Shown: positions 13,363-25,026, counted from the first letter of the stretch. The stretch: 33,226 nucleotides of DNA from Haplomitrium mnioides (GCA_049999725.1 JBNGIS010010540.1:1-33226), one strand, 5' to 3'. The notes: generated by a model not told the origin, from the letters alone. Numbers and translations: made by a program.

Positions 13363-14112
13363 GGTCAAGTGTGGCTTAACTACATATAGTATGTCTTCAA
13401 AGGCTGGTTTGTCTTCATGTACCATGTCTTTCATATTTTCAAATGTTGTAATAGATGTACTCCAAGTCTAGTTAGGTCAATTCTAGCTCACCTACATGTA
13501 TTATATCCTCAAAAGATGCATTTCCTTCATGTAGCATGTCTTGAATATATTTAAGTGTGGAATTGAATGTCTTCCAAGCCAAGTTAGGTCCAGCCTCGCT
13601 TTTCTACACGAAGTATATCTTCAAAAGCTAGCTTACCTTCATGTAACATGTCTTGCATGTCTTCAAGCTTTGAATCATATGTCATACAAGCCTTGTTAGG
13701 TCAAGTTTTTCTTACCTAAATGTAGTATGTGTTCAAAAGTTGGCCTACCTTCATGTAGCAAGTGTGGAATAGGATGTCCTCCAAGCCTCCAAACCTGGTT
13801 AGGCCAAGGCTAGCATACCTACATGTAGTATGTTTTCAAAAGCTAGCATACCTTCATGTAGTAGGTCTTGCATGTCTTCAAATGTAGAATTGGATGTTCT
13901 CCAAGCCTTTCATCAAGTCTGGCTTTCCAACATGTAGTATATCTTTGGAGGTTGGCTTCCTTTTGTCTAGCATGTCTTGAATATCTTCAAGTGTGTAGCT
14001 TTATGTCTTCCAAGCCTAGTTTGGTCAAGTCTTACTTACCTACAAGTAGTATATCTTCAAATCCTCACTTACCTTCATGTAGCATGTTTTGAGAATCTTC
14101 AAGTATGGAACC

Positions 14113-14280
14113 GGATAAACTCCAAACCTATCTAGGTCAAGTTTGGCTTGCCTACATGTAGTATATCTTCAAAGGTTGGGCAACCTTCATGTAGCATATC
14201 TTAAAATATGGAACAGGATAAACTCCAAACCTACCTAGGTCAAGTTTGGCTTGCCTACATGTAGTATATCTTCAAAGGCT
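14113..14280 (+). repeat. Local monomer duplication with a 9-bp deletion
   Basis: The variant ggataaactccaaacct occurs at 14113 and again at 14216, and the following bases are nearly identical between the two. The spacing is 103 bp, which is 112 minus 9. The missing bases lie in the tail around gcatatcttaaaatatgg. This looks like a relatively recent single-monomer duplication. Confidence 0.7.
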
Positions 14281-17200
14281 GGCCTACCTTTATGTAGCAT
14301 GTCTTACATATTTTCAAATGTGGAACTGGATGTTCTCCAATCCTAATTAGATCAAGTCGGGATTACCAACATGTAGTATACCTTGCAACATTAGCTTCCA
14401 TTCATGTAGCATGTCTTGAATATCTTCAAGTGTGGAACCAGATTTCCTCTAGGCATAGTTTTGTCAAGTTTGGCCTACCTACATGTAGTATATGTACAAA
14501 GGCTAGTTTGCCTTTATGTAGTATGTCTTCAAATGTGAAATGAAATGTCCATCAAGCTTATTTAAGTCAAGTATGGCCTATCTACATGTAGAATATCTTC
14601 AAATGTTGACTTACCTTTATGTAGCATGTCTTGCATATCTTCAAGTGTGGATTCAAAGGTCTTCCACTTACTTAGATCAAGTCTGGCTTCTCTATATGTA
14701 GTATATCTTTAAAGGCTTGATTCCTTTTATGTAGCAGGTCTTACACATCTTTAAGTGTAGAATCGTATGCACTCCACGCCTAGTTAGATCAATTCTAGCA
14801 AACCTACATACAACATATCTTCAAAGGTTAGCTAACCTTCATGTAGGATGTCTTGTATATTTTCAAGTCTAGAACCATATGTCTTGCAACCCTCCAAGAC
14901 TAGTTAGGTCAAGTGTGGGTTACTTACATGTAGTGTATCTTCAAAAGTAGACTTACCTTTATGTAGCATGTCTTGCATATCTCTAAGTGTGAAATCGGAT
15001 GTTCTCCAAGCCTAGTTAGGTCAAGTCTGCCTTACCTACATGTGGTATATCTTCAAATACTTGCAAAACTTCATGTAGCATGTATTGCATATCTTCAAAC
15101 GTGGAACCAGATGTCCTCCAAGCTTAGATAGGTCAAGTCTAGCTTGCCTACATATGGTACATGTTGAGAAGCTCATTTACCTTTATAGAGCATACCTTGC
15201 ATATTTTCAAGTGTGAAATTGGATGTTCTTAAAGCCTATTTAGGTCAAGTCTAGCTTACCTATATGTAGTATATCTTCAAAAGCTAGTTCGCCTTCATGT
15301 AGCATGTCTTCAAGTGTAATGCTAGATGTTCTCCAAGCCTAGTCAGGTTAAGTATGGCCTACCTACATGTAGTATATCTTCAAAGGTTGGCTTTCTTTCA
15401 TGTAGTATGTCTTGCATATCTTGAGGTTAGGAATTTGATGTCATTCAAGTCTAGTTAGGTCAAGTGTGGCTTACTTACATGTAGTATATCTTCAAATGCT
15501 TGTTTACATTCATGTAGCATGTCTTGCATATCTTCAAATTTGGAATTAGATGTACTCCAAGCCTAGCTAGATCAAGTCTAGCTTACCTACATGCATTATA
15601 TCCTTAAAAGTTTCCTTCATGTAGCATGTCTTCCATATCTTTGAGTATGGAATTGGATGACCTCTGAGCTTAGTAGGGGAAAGTCTTGCTTACATACATG
15701 TAGTATATCTTCAAAGGATGGCTTACCTTCATGTTGCATGTCTTACATAGCTTGAAGCATGGAATTAAATGTCCTCCAAATCTTCTTAGATCATGTTTGG
15801 CCTACCTACATGCAATATATGTTCAAAAGCTAGCTTACCTTCATGTAGCATGTCATGCATATCTTCGAATATGAAACTGAATGTCCTCCAAGAATAGTTA
15901 AGTCAAGTTTTGCTTATCTACATGTAGTGTATGCTCAATGGTTGACTTAGCTTCATGTAGCATGCCTTGCATATGTTCAAATGTCGAGCTAGATGTCCTT
16001 CAAGACTAGTAGGGTTAAGTCTAGCTTACCTACAGTTGATATATCTTCAAAAGCTGGCTTACTTTCATAAAGCATGTCTTCTATATCTTTAAACGATAAA
16101 CTAAATGTACTCCAAACCTTGTTAGGTCAAGTTTGGCCTACCTACATGTAGTATATCTCTAAAAGTTGGCTTACCTTCATGTAGTTTGTCTTGCATATCT
16201 TCAAGTGTGGAACAAGATGCCCTCCAAGCCTAGTTAGGTCAAGTCTAGCCTACCTACATGTAGTTTGTCTTCAAAGGTTGGCTTACCTTTATATAGCATG
16301 TCTTGCATTTCTTCAAGCATAGAATTGGATGTTCTCTAAGCCTTGTTAGGTCAGGTCTGGCCTACATGCATGTAGTATATGTTCAAAAGCTAGCCTACCT
16401 ACATGTAGCATGTCTTTCATATCTTCAAGTGTCAAATTGGATGTCCTCCTAGCCAAGTTAGGACAAGTTGAGCTTACCTACATGTAGTATATCTTGAAAG
16501 GTTTACCTTCATGTGGTATATGTTGCATATCTTCAAGTATGGAAAAGGATGTCTTCCAAGCTTAGTTAGGTCAAGTGTGGCCTACCTACATGCAGTATGT
16601 CTTCAAAGGTTGGCTTACCTTTGCGTAGCATGTCCTTCATATCTTGCATGTAGTATATGTTCAAAAGTTGGTTTACCTTCATGTAGCATGTCTTGCATAT
16701 CCTCAAATATGAAATTGGATGTCTTGCATGAATAGTTGGGTTAAGTTTGGCTAATCTACATATAGTATATCCTCAAAGGCTGGTTTGGCTTCATGTAGCA
16801 TACCTTGCATATGTTCAAGTGTGGAATCAAATGTCCTTCAAGCCTAGTTAGGTTAAGTGTAGCTACCTATATATGGTATATCTTCAAAAGTTGGGTTACC
16901 TTCATGTAGCATGTCTTCTATATCTCTAAGCCTGGAACCATATGTACTCTTAGTTTAGTTAGGTCATGTTTGGATTACCTACATATAGTATATCTTCAAA
17001 AGCTGACTTGCCTTAATGTAGCATGTCTTACATATCTTCAAGTCTAGAATGAGATGTCTTCAAATTAGTTAGGTCAAGTAAGGCTTACCTACATGCATTA
17101 TATCTGCAAAACTTGCCTTACCCTCATGGTGCGTGTCTTGTATATCTTCAAGTGTGAAACCGGATGTTCTCCAAGCCTAGTTATATCAAGTCTAGCTTAC

Positions 17201-17513
17201 CTACATGTAGTATACTTTCAAAAGCTTCCCTACCTTCATGTAGCATGTCTTACATATCTTCAAATGTGGAACTGGATGTACTCTAAGCCTAGTTAGGTCA
17301 AGTTTGGCTTGCTTACATGTATTATATCTTCAGAAGTTGTCTTACCTTCATGTAGCATATCTTGCATATCTTAAAGCATGGAATCAGATGACCTCCAAGC
17401 CTTCTAGGTCAAGTCTGGCTTACTTACATGAAGCATATCTTTAAGAGGTTGTCTACCTTCATGTAGCATGTCTTGCATATCTTCAAGTGTGAAACCGGAT
17501 GTCCTCCAAGCCT

Positions 17514-17518
17514 AGTTA
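17514..17518. other. Target-site duplication, left copy (agtta)
   Basis: The bases agtta directly precede the TGTAA start of the 447-bp insertion. They are repeated directly after its TTACA end at 17966-17970. Removing the insertion and one copy restores the ordinary monomer text cctagttaggtcaa. Confidence 0.9.
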
Positions 17519-17680
17519 TGTAAAAGAGCTCAAGGACCAAATTTAAATGAGTAAGAAATCATAGTGAACTCTAATAGAGTTCTTCAACCAAATGCCAATA
17601 AGGCAAGCAAAAGCCAAACAACCAAAGAACCTAAGTGATTTGAGAGGAACTCTAAAATGAGGAGTGAGGTTATGAAGCCT

Positions 17681-17691
17681 TTATATTTATA
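17681..17691 (+). promoter_or_regulatory. TATA-like motif in solo LTR
   Basis: The string ttatatttata, about a third of the way into the LTR-like element, is placed where a U3 promoter TATA box would be expected for a plus-strand LTR. Position and composition are the only evidence. Confidence 0.4.
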
Positions 17692-17721
17692 CAAGAGAAG
17701 AAAGTGTCATCCCTCTTTCTC

Positions 17722-17838
17722 CACTTACAAGTCACTTCTAATTTCAACCCTAGAATTTTTCACTTAAAAGTCACTTCTAGTTTCAACCCTAAAATTACTC
17801 ACTTGAAAGTCGCTTCTCATTTCAACCCTAAAATCTCT
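17722..17838 (+). repeat. 39-bp minisatellite inside the solo LTR (3 copies)
   Basis: Three units start at 17722, 17761 and 17800. Each has the form cacttanaagtcacttct followed by a ttcaaccctaaaat-type block. The exact spacing is 39 bp between starts. A degenerate trailing copy of the caaccctaaaa block occurs at 17876-17886. Confidence 0.85.
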
Positions 17839-17965
17839 ACAAGTAGCTTTGAAGACAAGTAATCCTATCTCAATTCAACCCTAAAAATAACCCTTTACCA
17901 CTTCCTTCACTCCTCTCTATTTTCTTATAAATAGCACAGCTGTGCATCATGCTTGCACTATTACA

Positions 17966-17970
17966 AGTTA
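17966..17970. other. Target-site duplication, right copy (agtta)
   Basis: This is the direct repeat of 17514-17518, adjacent to the TTACA end of the inserted element. The satellite resumes in register from here. Confidence 0.9.
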
Positions 17971-18820
17971 GGTCAACTCTAGCCTATTTACATATAGTAT
18001 ATCTTCAAAAGCTAGCATAGCTTCATGAAGCATTCTTGCATATCTTCAAGCATGGAACCAGATATCCTCCAAGCCTAGTTGGGTCAAGTTTGACTAACCT
18101 ACATGTAGTATTTTTTCAAAACTTGACCTACCTTCATGTAGAATGTCTTGCATATCTCAAAGTGTGAACCTGTATGTCTTCCAAGCCTAGTTAGGTCAAG
18201 TCAAGCTTATCTACATGTAGCATATCTTCACAAGCTAGCCAAGGCTCATGTAGCATGCCTTACATATCTTCAATTGTGGAACAAGATGTCCTCTGGGTCT
18301 AAATAGGTCAAGTCTACCTTATCTACATGTAGTATATTTTGAAAAGCTAGCATACTTTCATGTAGCATGTCTTGCATATCTTCAAGTGGGAAACCGGATG
18401 GTCTCCAGGCTTAGTTAGCTCAAGTCTGGCATAATTATATTACGTATTTCTTGAATAGCTTGCCTACCTTTGTGTAGTATGTCTTGCATATCTTCAACTA
18501 TGACACCAGATCTTCTCCAATCCTAGTTAGGTGAAGTTTGGCTTATCTATGTGCAGTATATCTTCAAAGACTTGCTTCATGTAGCATGTCTTGCATATCT
18601 TCAAGTGTGAAACGAGATGTCCTCCAAGCCTAGTTAGGTTAAGTCTTACTTACCTACATGTATTAAATCCTCAAATGTTGTTTTACCTTCATGTAGCATG
18701 TCTTGCATATCTTCAAATAGGAAACCAGATGTACTCCATGCCTAGTTAGGTCAAGTCTCGCTTACCTACATATAGTATATCTTCAAAAGTTGGTTTCTCT
18801 TCATGTAACATGTCTTGCAT

Positions 18821-19045
18821 GTCTTCAAGCATGGAATCAGATGTTCTTAAAGCTTTATTAGGTCAAGTCCGTCTTAACTACATGTAGGATATGTTCAAAA
18901 GGTTCCTTACCTTTATATAGCATATTTTTCATGTCTTCAAACATGGAATCAGATGTTCTTGAAGCTTTATTAGGTCAAGTTTGTCTTAACTACATGTAGG
19001 ATATGTTCAAAAGGTTGCTTACCTTTTTGTAGCATGTTTTGCATA
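18821..19045 (+). repeat. Recent single-monomer tandem duplication
   Basis: Two adjacent monomers start at 18821 and 18933, exactly 112 bp apart. They share private variants absent from most of the array: ggaatcagatgttctt, aagctttattaggtcaagt, cttaactacatgtagg and atatgttcaaaaggtt. They differ at only a few positions and are far more alike than average neighbours. Confidence 0.85.
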
Positions 19046-19489
19046 CCTTCGAGTGTGAAAGTGGATGTCCTCCAAATATAGTCTAGTCAAGTGTGGCTAA
19101 TCTATATGTAGTGTATCCTCAAAAGTTGGCTTAGCTTTATGTAGCATGCCTTGGATATGTTCAAGCGTGGAACCAAATGTCTTCCAAGCCTAGTTTGGTC
19201 AAGTATGGCTTACCTACATGTACTATATATCATCTAAAGTTGGCTTACTTTCATGTAGCATGTCTTCCATATCTCCAAGTGTGAAACCGGATGTTCTTCA
19301 AGCCTAGTTAGGTTAAGTTTGGCTTACCTACGTGTTTTATATTTTAAAAAGTTGTCTCACCTTCATGTAGCATATCTTGCATATCCTCAAACATAAAGTC
19401 AGATGTCCTTCAAGCCTTGTTATAATGTCAAGTCCGGCTAACTTACATGTAATATATCTTCAAAAGATCTCTTAGCTTCATGTAGCATG

Positions 19490-21510
19490 TCTTGCATATC
19501 TTCAAGTTTAAAATGGGATGTCTTCCAAGCTTAGTTAGGTCAACTCTAGCATACCTATATGTAGTATATCTTCAAACACTAGTTTGCCTTTATGTAGCAT
19601 GTATTGTATATCTTCAAGCGTGGAACCAGATGTCTTCCAAGCCTAGCTAGGTCAAGTTTGGCTTACCTACATGCATTATATCTTCAAAAGTCGGCTTTCC
19701 TTCATGTAGCATGTCTTGCATATCTTCAAATATGGAACGAGATGTCCTCCAAGCCTCCAAGCCTAGCTAGGTGAAGTCTCGCTTACCTACATGTAGTATA
19801 TCTTCAAAGGTTGGCCTACCTTTATGTAGAATGCTTGCATATCTTCAAATATGGCACGTAATGTATTCAAAGCCTAGTTAGGTCAAGTTTGGATTTCCTA
19901 CATGTTGTGTGTCTTCAAATGTTGGTTTACCTTTGTGTAGCATGTTTTGCATATGTTGAAGTGTGGAACTAGATGTACTCCAAGCCAAGCTAAGTCTCTA
20001 TGTAGCATATCTTTAAAGGTTAGCTTATCTTCATATAGCATGTCTTGCATATATTCAAGCGGAGAACAAGATGTCCTCCAAGCCCAGTTTGGTAAAGTTT
20101 GGCATACCTACATGTAGTTTATTTTCAAAAGTTGGCATCCTTGATGTAGCATGTCTTGCATGTCTTCAAATGTGGAACGGGATGCCCTCCAAGCCTCCAA
20201 TCCTAGTTGGGTCAAGTATGGCTTACCTACATGTAGTGTATCTTCAAAGGATAGCTTCTCTCCATGTAGCATGTCTTGTATCTCTTCAAATGTAGAACTA
20301 GATGTTCTCCAAGCCTAGTTAGGTCAAGTCTGGCTTATCAACATGTAGTATATCCTCAAAAACTGGAGTTCTGTCGTGAAGCATGTCTTGAATATCTTCA
20401 AGTGTTGAATCAGATATCTTCCAAGCCTAGTTAAATCAAGTATAACTTACATACATGTAGTATATCTTCAATTATTGGCCTACTTTCAAGTAGCATGTCT
20501 TGCATATCTTCAAATGTTGAACCGGATGTTCTCCAATCCTAGTTAGGTCAAGTTTGGCTTACCTATATGTAGTATATCCTCAAAGGTTAGCTTACCTTCA
20601 TGTACCATGTGTTGCATATCTTCAAATGTGGAACTGAATGTCCTCCAAGCCTAGTGAGGTTGTCTCTAACTTACCTACAAGTAGTAAGTTGCACAAGGGT
20701 GGCTTCCTTTTATGTGGCATGTCTTCTGGATCTTCAAGTGTGGAACCGGATGTCTTCTAAGTCTATTTTGGTGAAGATTGGCTTACCTACATATAGTATA
20801 TCTTTGAAGGCTGGATTGCCTTCATGTAGCAGGTCTTACATATCTTCAAGTGTGAATTAGATGTACTCCAATCCTAGTTAGATCAAGTATGGCACATCTA
20901 TATGTAGTATGTCTTCAAAAGCCAACATAGCTTCATGTAGCATGCCTTGAATATCTTCAAACGTGGAACCATATGTCTTCCAAGCCTAGTTAGGTCAAGT
21001 TTAGCTTACCTACATGTAGTATATCTTGAAAAGCTTGTTTAACTTTATATAGCATGTCTTGCATATTTTCAAGTGTGAAACAAGACGTTCTCCAAGCCTA
21101 GTTAGGTCAAGTCTAGCTTATATATATGTAGTATATCTTACAAAGCTAGTTTACCTTCATGTAGCATTTTCTTCATATGTTCAAGTGTTAAACCATGTGT
21201 CTTCCAAGCCTAGTCAAGTTAAGTCTGACTAACCTAGATGTAGTATACCTTCAAAGGTTGGCTTACCTTCATTGAGCATGTTTTTCACATCTTCAAGCTA
21301 GGAATCAGATGTCCTTCAACCCTAGCTAGATCATGTGTGTGGCTTGCCTACATGTACCATATCTCCAAACAATTGTTTGCATTCATGTAGCATGTCTTGC
21401 ATACTTTCAAATTTGGAACCGAATGTACTCCAAGCCTAGTTAGGTCAAGTCTGGCTCACCTACATGTATTATATCCTCAAAAGCTACTTTACCTTCATGT
21501 AGCATGTCTT
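19490..21510 (+). repeat. Higher-order repeat unit, copy 1 (~2.0 kb, ~18 monomers)
   Basis: A chain of variant monomers in this interval is repeated in the same order in the next interval. Anchors and offsets: taaaatggg 19509 and 21526 (2017); cctccaa within cctccaatcc 20194 and 22208 (2014); gtgaagattgg 20771 and 22785 (2014); gtagcattttcttcat 21171 and 23064 (1893). The last offset is shorter because copy 2 lacks about one monomer. This is direct evidence that a multi-monomer unit was tandemly duplicated. Confidence 0.88.
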
Positions 21511-23400
21511 GCATATCTTCAAGTGTAAAATGGGATGTACTCCAAGCTTATTTAGGTCAACTCTAGCTCTGCATGTAGTATATCTTCAAATTCTAGTTTG
21601 CCTTTATGTACCTTTTATTGTATATCTTCAAGCGTGGAATCAGATGTCTTCCAAGCCTAGTTAGGTCAAGTTTGGCCTACCTACATGTATCGTATCTTCA
21701 AAGCTAGCCTACCTTCATGTAGCATGTCTTGCATATCTTCAAATATGGAATGGGATGTCCTCCAAGCCCCAAAGCCTAGCTAGGTTAAGTCTCACTTACC
21801 TACATGTAGTATATCTTCAAAGGTTGGCTTACCTTTATGTAGAATGCCTTGCATATATTCAAATGTGGCATAGAATGTCTTCAAAACCTAGTTAGGTCAA
21901 GTTTGGCTTTCCTACATGTTGTGTGTCTTCAAATGTTGGTTTACCTTTGTGTAGCATGTCTTGCATATGTTGAAGTGTGGAATTGGATGTACTCCAAGCC
22001 AAGCTAGGTCCACATGTAGTATATCTTAAAAGGCTAGCTCATCTTCATGTAGCATGTTTTTCATATATTCAAGCGAGGAACAGGATGTCCTCCAAGCCTA
22101 GTTTGGTAAAGTCTGGTATACCTATGTGTAGTTTATTTTCAAAAGATGGCATCCTTCATGTAGCATGTGTTGGATATCTTCAAGTGTGGAATGGGATGCC
22201 TTCCAAGCCTCCAATCCTAGTTGGGTTAAGTATAGCTTACCTACATGTAGTATATCCTCAAAGGCTAGCTTCTCTCCATGTAGCATGTCTTATATCTCTT
22301 CAAATGTAGAATTGGATGTTCTCCAAGCCTAGATAGGTCAAGTTTGGCTTACCAACATGCAGTATATTTTCAAAAACTGGATTCCTTTCGTGCAACATGT
22401 CTTGAATATCTTCAAGTAGTGAATCAAATATCTTCCAAGCCTAGTTAGATCAAGTATAACTTACCTACATGTAGTATTTCTTCAATTTTTGGCATACCTT
22501 TATGTAGTATGTCTTGCATATCTTCAAATGTTGAACCGGATGTACTCCAAGCCTAGTTAGATCAAGTTTGGCTTATCTACATGTAGTATGTCTTCAAAGG
22601 CTAGCCTACCTTCATGTAGCATGTGTTGCATATCTTCAAATGTGGAATCGGATGTCTTCCAAGCCTAGTTAGGTTATCTCTAGCTTACCTACAAGTAGTA
22701 TGTTGTACAAGGTTGGCTTCCCTTCATGTGGCATGTCTTTTGGATCTTCAAGTGTGGAATCAGATGTCTTCCAAGTCTATTTTGGTGAAGATTGGCTTAC
22801 CTACATGTAGTATATCTTCAAAAGTTGGATTGCCTTAATGTAGTAGGTCTTACATATCTTCAAGCATGGAACCATATGTCTTCCAAGGCTAGTTAGGTCA
22901 AGTCTAGCTTACCTACATGTAGTATGTCTTGAAAAGCTTTCTTAACTTTATATAGGATGTCTTGCATATTTTCAAGTGAGAAACCAAATGTTCTCCAAGC
23001 CTAGTTAGGTCAAGTCTAGCTTACGTATATGTAGTATATCTTACAAAGCTAGTTTACCTTCATGTAGCATTTTCTTCATATGTTCAAGTGTGAAACCATG
23101 TATCTTCCAAGCCTATTCATGTTAAGTCTCACTAACCTAGATCTAGTGTATCTTCAAAGGCTGGCTTGCCTTCATGTAACATGTTTTGCATATCTTCAAG
23201 CTAGGAACCAAATGTCCTTCAACTCTAGTTAGATCATGTGTGGCTTTTCTACGTGTACTATATCTTCAAACAATTGTTTACATTCATGTAGCATGTTTTG
23301 CATACCTTCAAGTTTGGAACCAGATGTACTCTAAGCCTAGTTAGGTCAAGTCTAGCTCATCTACATGCATTATATCCTCAAAAGTTGCTTTACCTTCATG
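21511..23400 (+). repeat. Higher-order repeat unit, copy 2 (~1.9 kb, ~17 monomers)
   Basis: This tandem partner lies directly next to copy 1 (19490-21510). It has the same variant order but is missing about one monomer near 22850, where the tail of one monomer joins the ggaaccatatgtcttcc variant directly. After about 23400 the match with copy 1 is lost. Confidence 0.88.
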
Positions 23401-23710
23401 TAGCATGTCTTGCATATCTTCAAGTGTGAAACCGGATGACCTCCAAGCCTAGTTAGGGCAAGTCTTGCTTATCTACATGTAGTATATCTTCAAAGGGTTG
23501 CTTACTTTCATGCAACATGTCTTCAATATCTTCAAGCGTGGAATTAGTTGTCTTCAAAGCCTTGTTAGGTCAAGTCTGGCTAACCTACATGCAGTACATG
23601 TTCAAAAGCTTGCTTGCTTTTATGTAACATGTCTTGCATGTCTCTAAGTGTGAAATTGGTTGTCCTCCAAGAATATTTAAGTCAAGTTTGTCTTATATAC
23701 ATGTAGCATA

Positions 23711-23743
23711 AACCAAACTAGGCTTAGAAGATATGCAAGACAT
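23711..23743 (-). repeat. Inverted satellite fragment (33 bp)
   Basis: The 33 bases here are the reverse complement of satellite sequence. Read on the minus strand they give atgtcttgcatatcttc followed by taagcctagtttggtt, that is, a tail joined to a head with the intervening bases lost. They replace about 17 bp of the ordinary subrepeat between acatgtagcat and taccttcatgtagc. This is the only reverse-oriented piece noticed in the array. Confidence 0.85.
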
Positions 23744-24107
23744 CTTATACCTTCATGTAGCATGTCTTGCATGTCTTCAAATATGGAGTCGAATGTCCTC
23801 CAAGCCTAGCTAGGTTAAGTTTGGCTTACCTACATGTAGTATATCCTAAGAAGCTACAATACCTTCATATAGCATGTCTTGCATTTCTTCAAGTGTGAAA
23901 CCGGATGTCTTCCAAGCCTGGTTAGATCAAGTATCGCCTACTTACACAAACTTTATCTTCATAGGCTGGCTTACCTTCATGTAGCTTCAAGCTTTGAATC
24001 ATATGTTCTCCAAGCCTTCTTTGGTTAAGTCTGGCTTACCTACATGTAGTATATGTTCAAAAGCTAGCTTACCTTCATGTAGCATGTCTTCCATATCTTC
24101 AAAAGTG

Positions 24108-24112
24108 AAATG
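24108..24112. other. Target-site duplication, left copy (aaatg)
   Basis: The bases aaatg directly precede TGTTGGAA at 24113 and are repeated directly after TTCCAACA at 27166-27170. Deleting the element and one copy restores a normal monomer tail (gtgaaatgagatgtcc). Confidence 0.92.
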
Positions 24113-24561
24113 TGTTGGAATTATCAAAATCGATTTGACGATAATACATCAACAAAAATCCACAATTGGGTGAGAATCACACGAGGAAAAATAAAAAATG
24201 TTAATTGCTTCTTTGTCTACAAAATATACTTGCGGCTGCAGATTTGTAAGGACAAGAACTCTGCATCGTTCTTCTGGCCAAAGTCCTAAGCTCGCAAGTT
24301 TCCTCCTAAGGAAAAAATCAGCCAGGCGATGTGCTTCATGAGGGTGAACAACAAGCTTCGTGATGTGACCTCTTAAGCAAGGAAAAACAGCAGGCACTTC
24401 ATGAGGTCCTTTGGTTACAGGAAACAACTTTTGAGTCGCAATTCTACCTTTGATGAGAAAAACGATCCTTCCCTTCAAACATGATTCTCCTTAGAATACC
24501 CAAAAATGAGATACAAGTGAATGTATTGCAAATGAGGATGCATTGACCTCCTCTTTTGTTG

Positions 24562-24570
24562 ATTTATATA
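24562..24570 (-). promoter_or_regulatory. TATA box of the LTR promoter (3' LTR)
   Basis: On the minus strand this reads TATATAAAT, in the context gagtatataaatcaac. The same motif is kept in the other LTR at 26266-26274, and it lies in the element's sense direction. Confidence 0.6.
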
Positions 24571-24821
24571 CTCATAACAATACCTGCAATGGGCTGGATT
24601 TCTGTGGGCGCCCAGCTCTAAATCTATGGGCAATGGAATCTTGGTAGGTGAAGGAGACCATTCTTCGAGTATGGACAAGAGCAACTTGAACTGCTGCATA
24701 TTCGATTTTGCGTGCACTCCTATGACTCTTCTTTGTATGAGCGCATGCATATGTGCATGCAATTCATTCTAGACATGCAATGGATAAAAATCTTTAATGT
24801 CCCTAAGGAGCCCCATGGTGA

Positions 24822-24833
24822 TGACACGTGTCA
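24822..24833. promoter_or_regulatory. Palindromic G-box in LTR U3
   Basis: TGACACGTGTCA is a perfect 12-bp palindrome around the plant G-box core CACGTG. It lies about 255 bp upstream of the LTR TATA box in the element's minus-strand sense. G-boxes are known binding sites for plant bZIP and bHLH factors. The matching place in the other LTR is degraded (gacacacgtatca). Confidence 0.55.
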
Positions 24834-25026
24834 CCACCAAGTGCCTCCACATGGCACTATGCCCAAATCCCCCTCTAAACTAGTTAAGAGCTAAGCTAAA
24901 GAGGAAACTTAACTCCTATACAAATAAATATGCTCAAGAACATCACTTGAGCATATTGTACAACAACAAAGGTGTATTTCCAATACTTCACAAAGGAAGC
25001 ATGTTGCATGAAGTTCTTGAGCAAGA

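Larger units (their letters stand above)
561..17518 (+). repeat. 112-bp satellite array, block 1
   Basis: This is a continuous head-to-tail array with a spacing of about 112 bp between successive cctagttaggtcaag blocks, all in one orientation, about 150 monomers. The consensus order is: head cctagttaggtcaagtctgg; subrepeat cttacctacatgtagtatat then cttcaaaggctgg; tail cttaccttcatgtagcatg, tcttgcatatcttcaagtg and tggaaccggatgtcctcc. Monomers differ from one another by point changes and small indels, so the array is old or weakly homogenised. Recurrent variants include an extra ctccaagc copy at the monomer junction and loss of the 33-bp subrepeat. No gene, tRNA or rRNA was seen anywhere in this stretch. 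The plus-strand open frames inside it are repeat translations. Confidence 0.95.
17519..17965 (+). mobile_element. Solo LTR-like insertion (447 bp)
   Basis: The insertion begins TGTAA and ends TTACA, so it has the TG...CA ends and short inverted termini of an LTR. It is flanked by the perfect 5-bp direct repeat agtta, as expected from LTR-retrotransposon integrase. There is no internal coding region, so it is best explained as a solo LTR left by recombination between two LTRs. A TATA-like stretch (ttatatttata, 17681-17691) about 165 bp from the start suggests plus orientation; a second, ttataaatag, lies at 17925-17934. A 39-bp tandem repeat sits in the middle. A small non-autonomous TRIM-like element is the main alternative. 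The family is not identified. Confidence 0.85.
17966..24112 (+). repeat. 112-bp satellite array, block 2
   Basis: This continues the same monomer family, same orientation and same register after the solo LTR, for about 55 monomers. It holds the clearest higher-order duplication of the window (about 19490-23400), a fresh single-monomer duplication (18821-19045) and one inverted fragment (23711-23743). No gene or RNA gene was seen. Confidence 0.95.

Noticed and set aside
17746-17886. Interstitial telomere repeat
   Set aside because: The aaccctaaa words are 39 bp apart within a longer repeat and are not tandem 7-bp telomere units.
24475-24894. Open frames of 60-95 codons on both strands in the LTR
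   Set aside because: They overlap each other in LTR sequence that is repeated in the other LTR with changes, and they have no domain.
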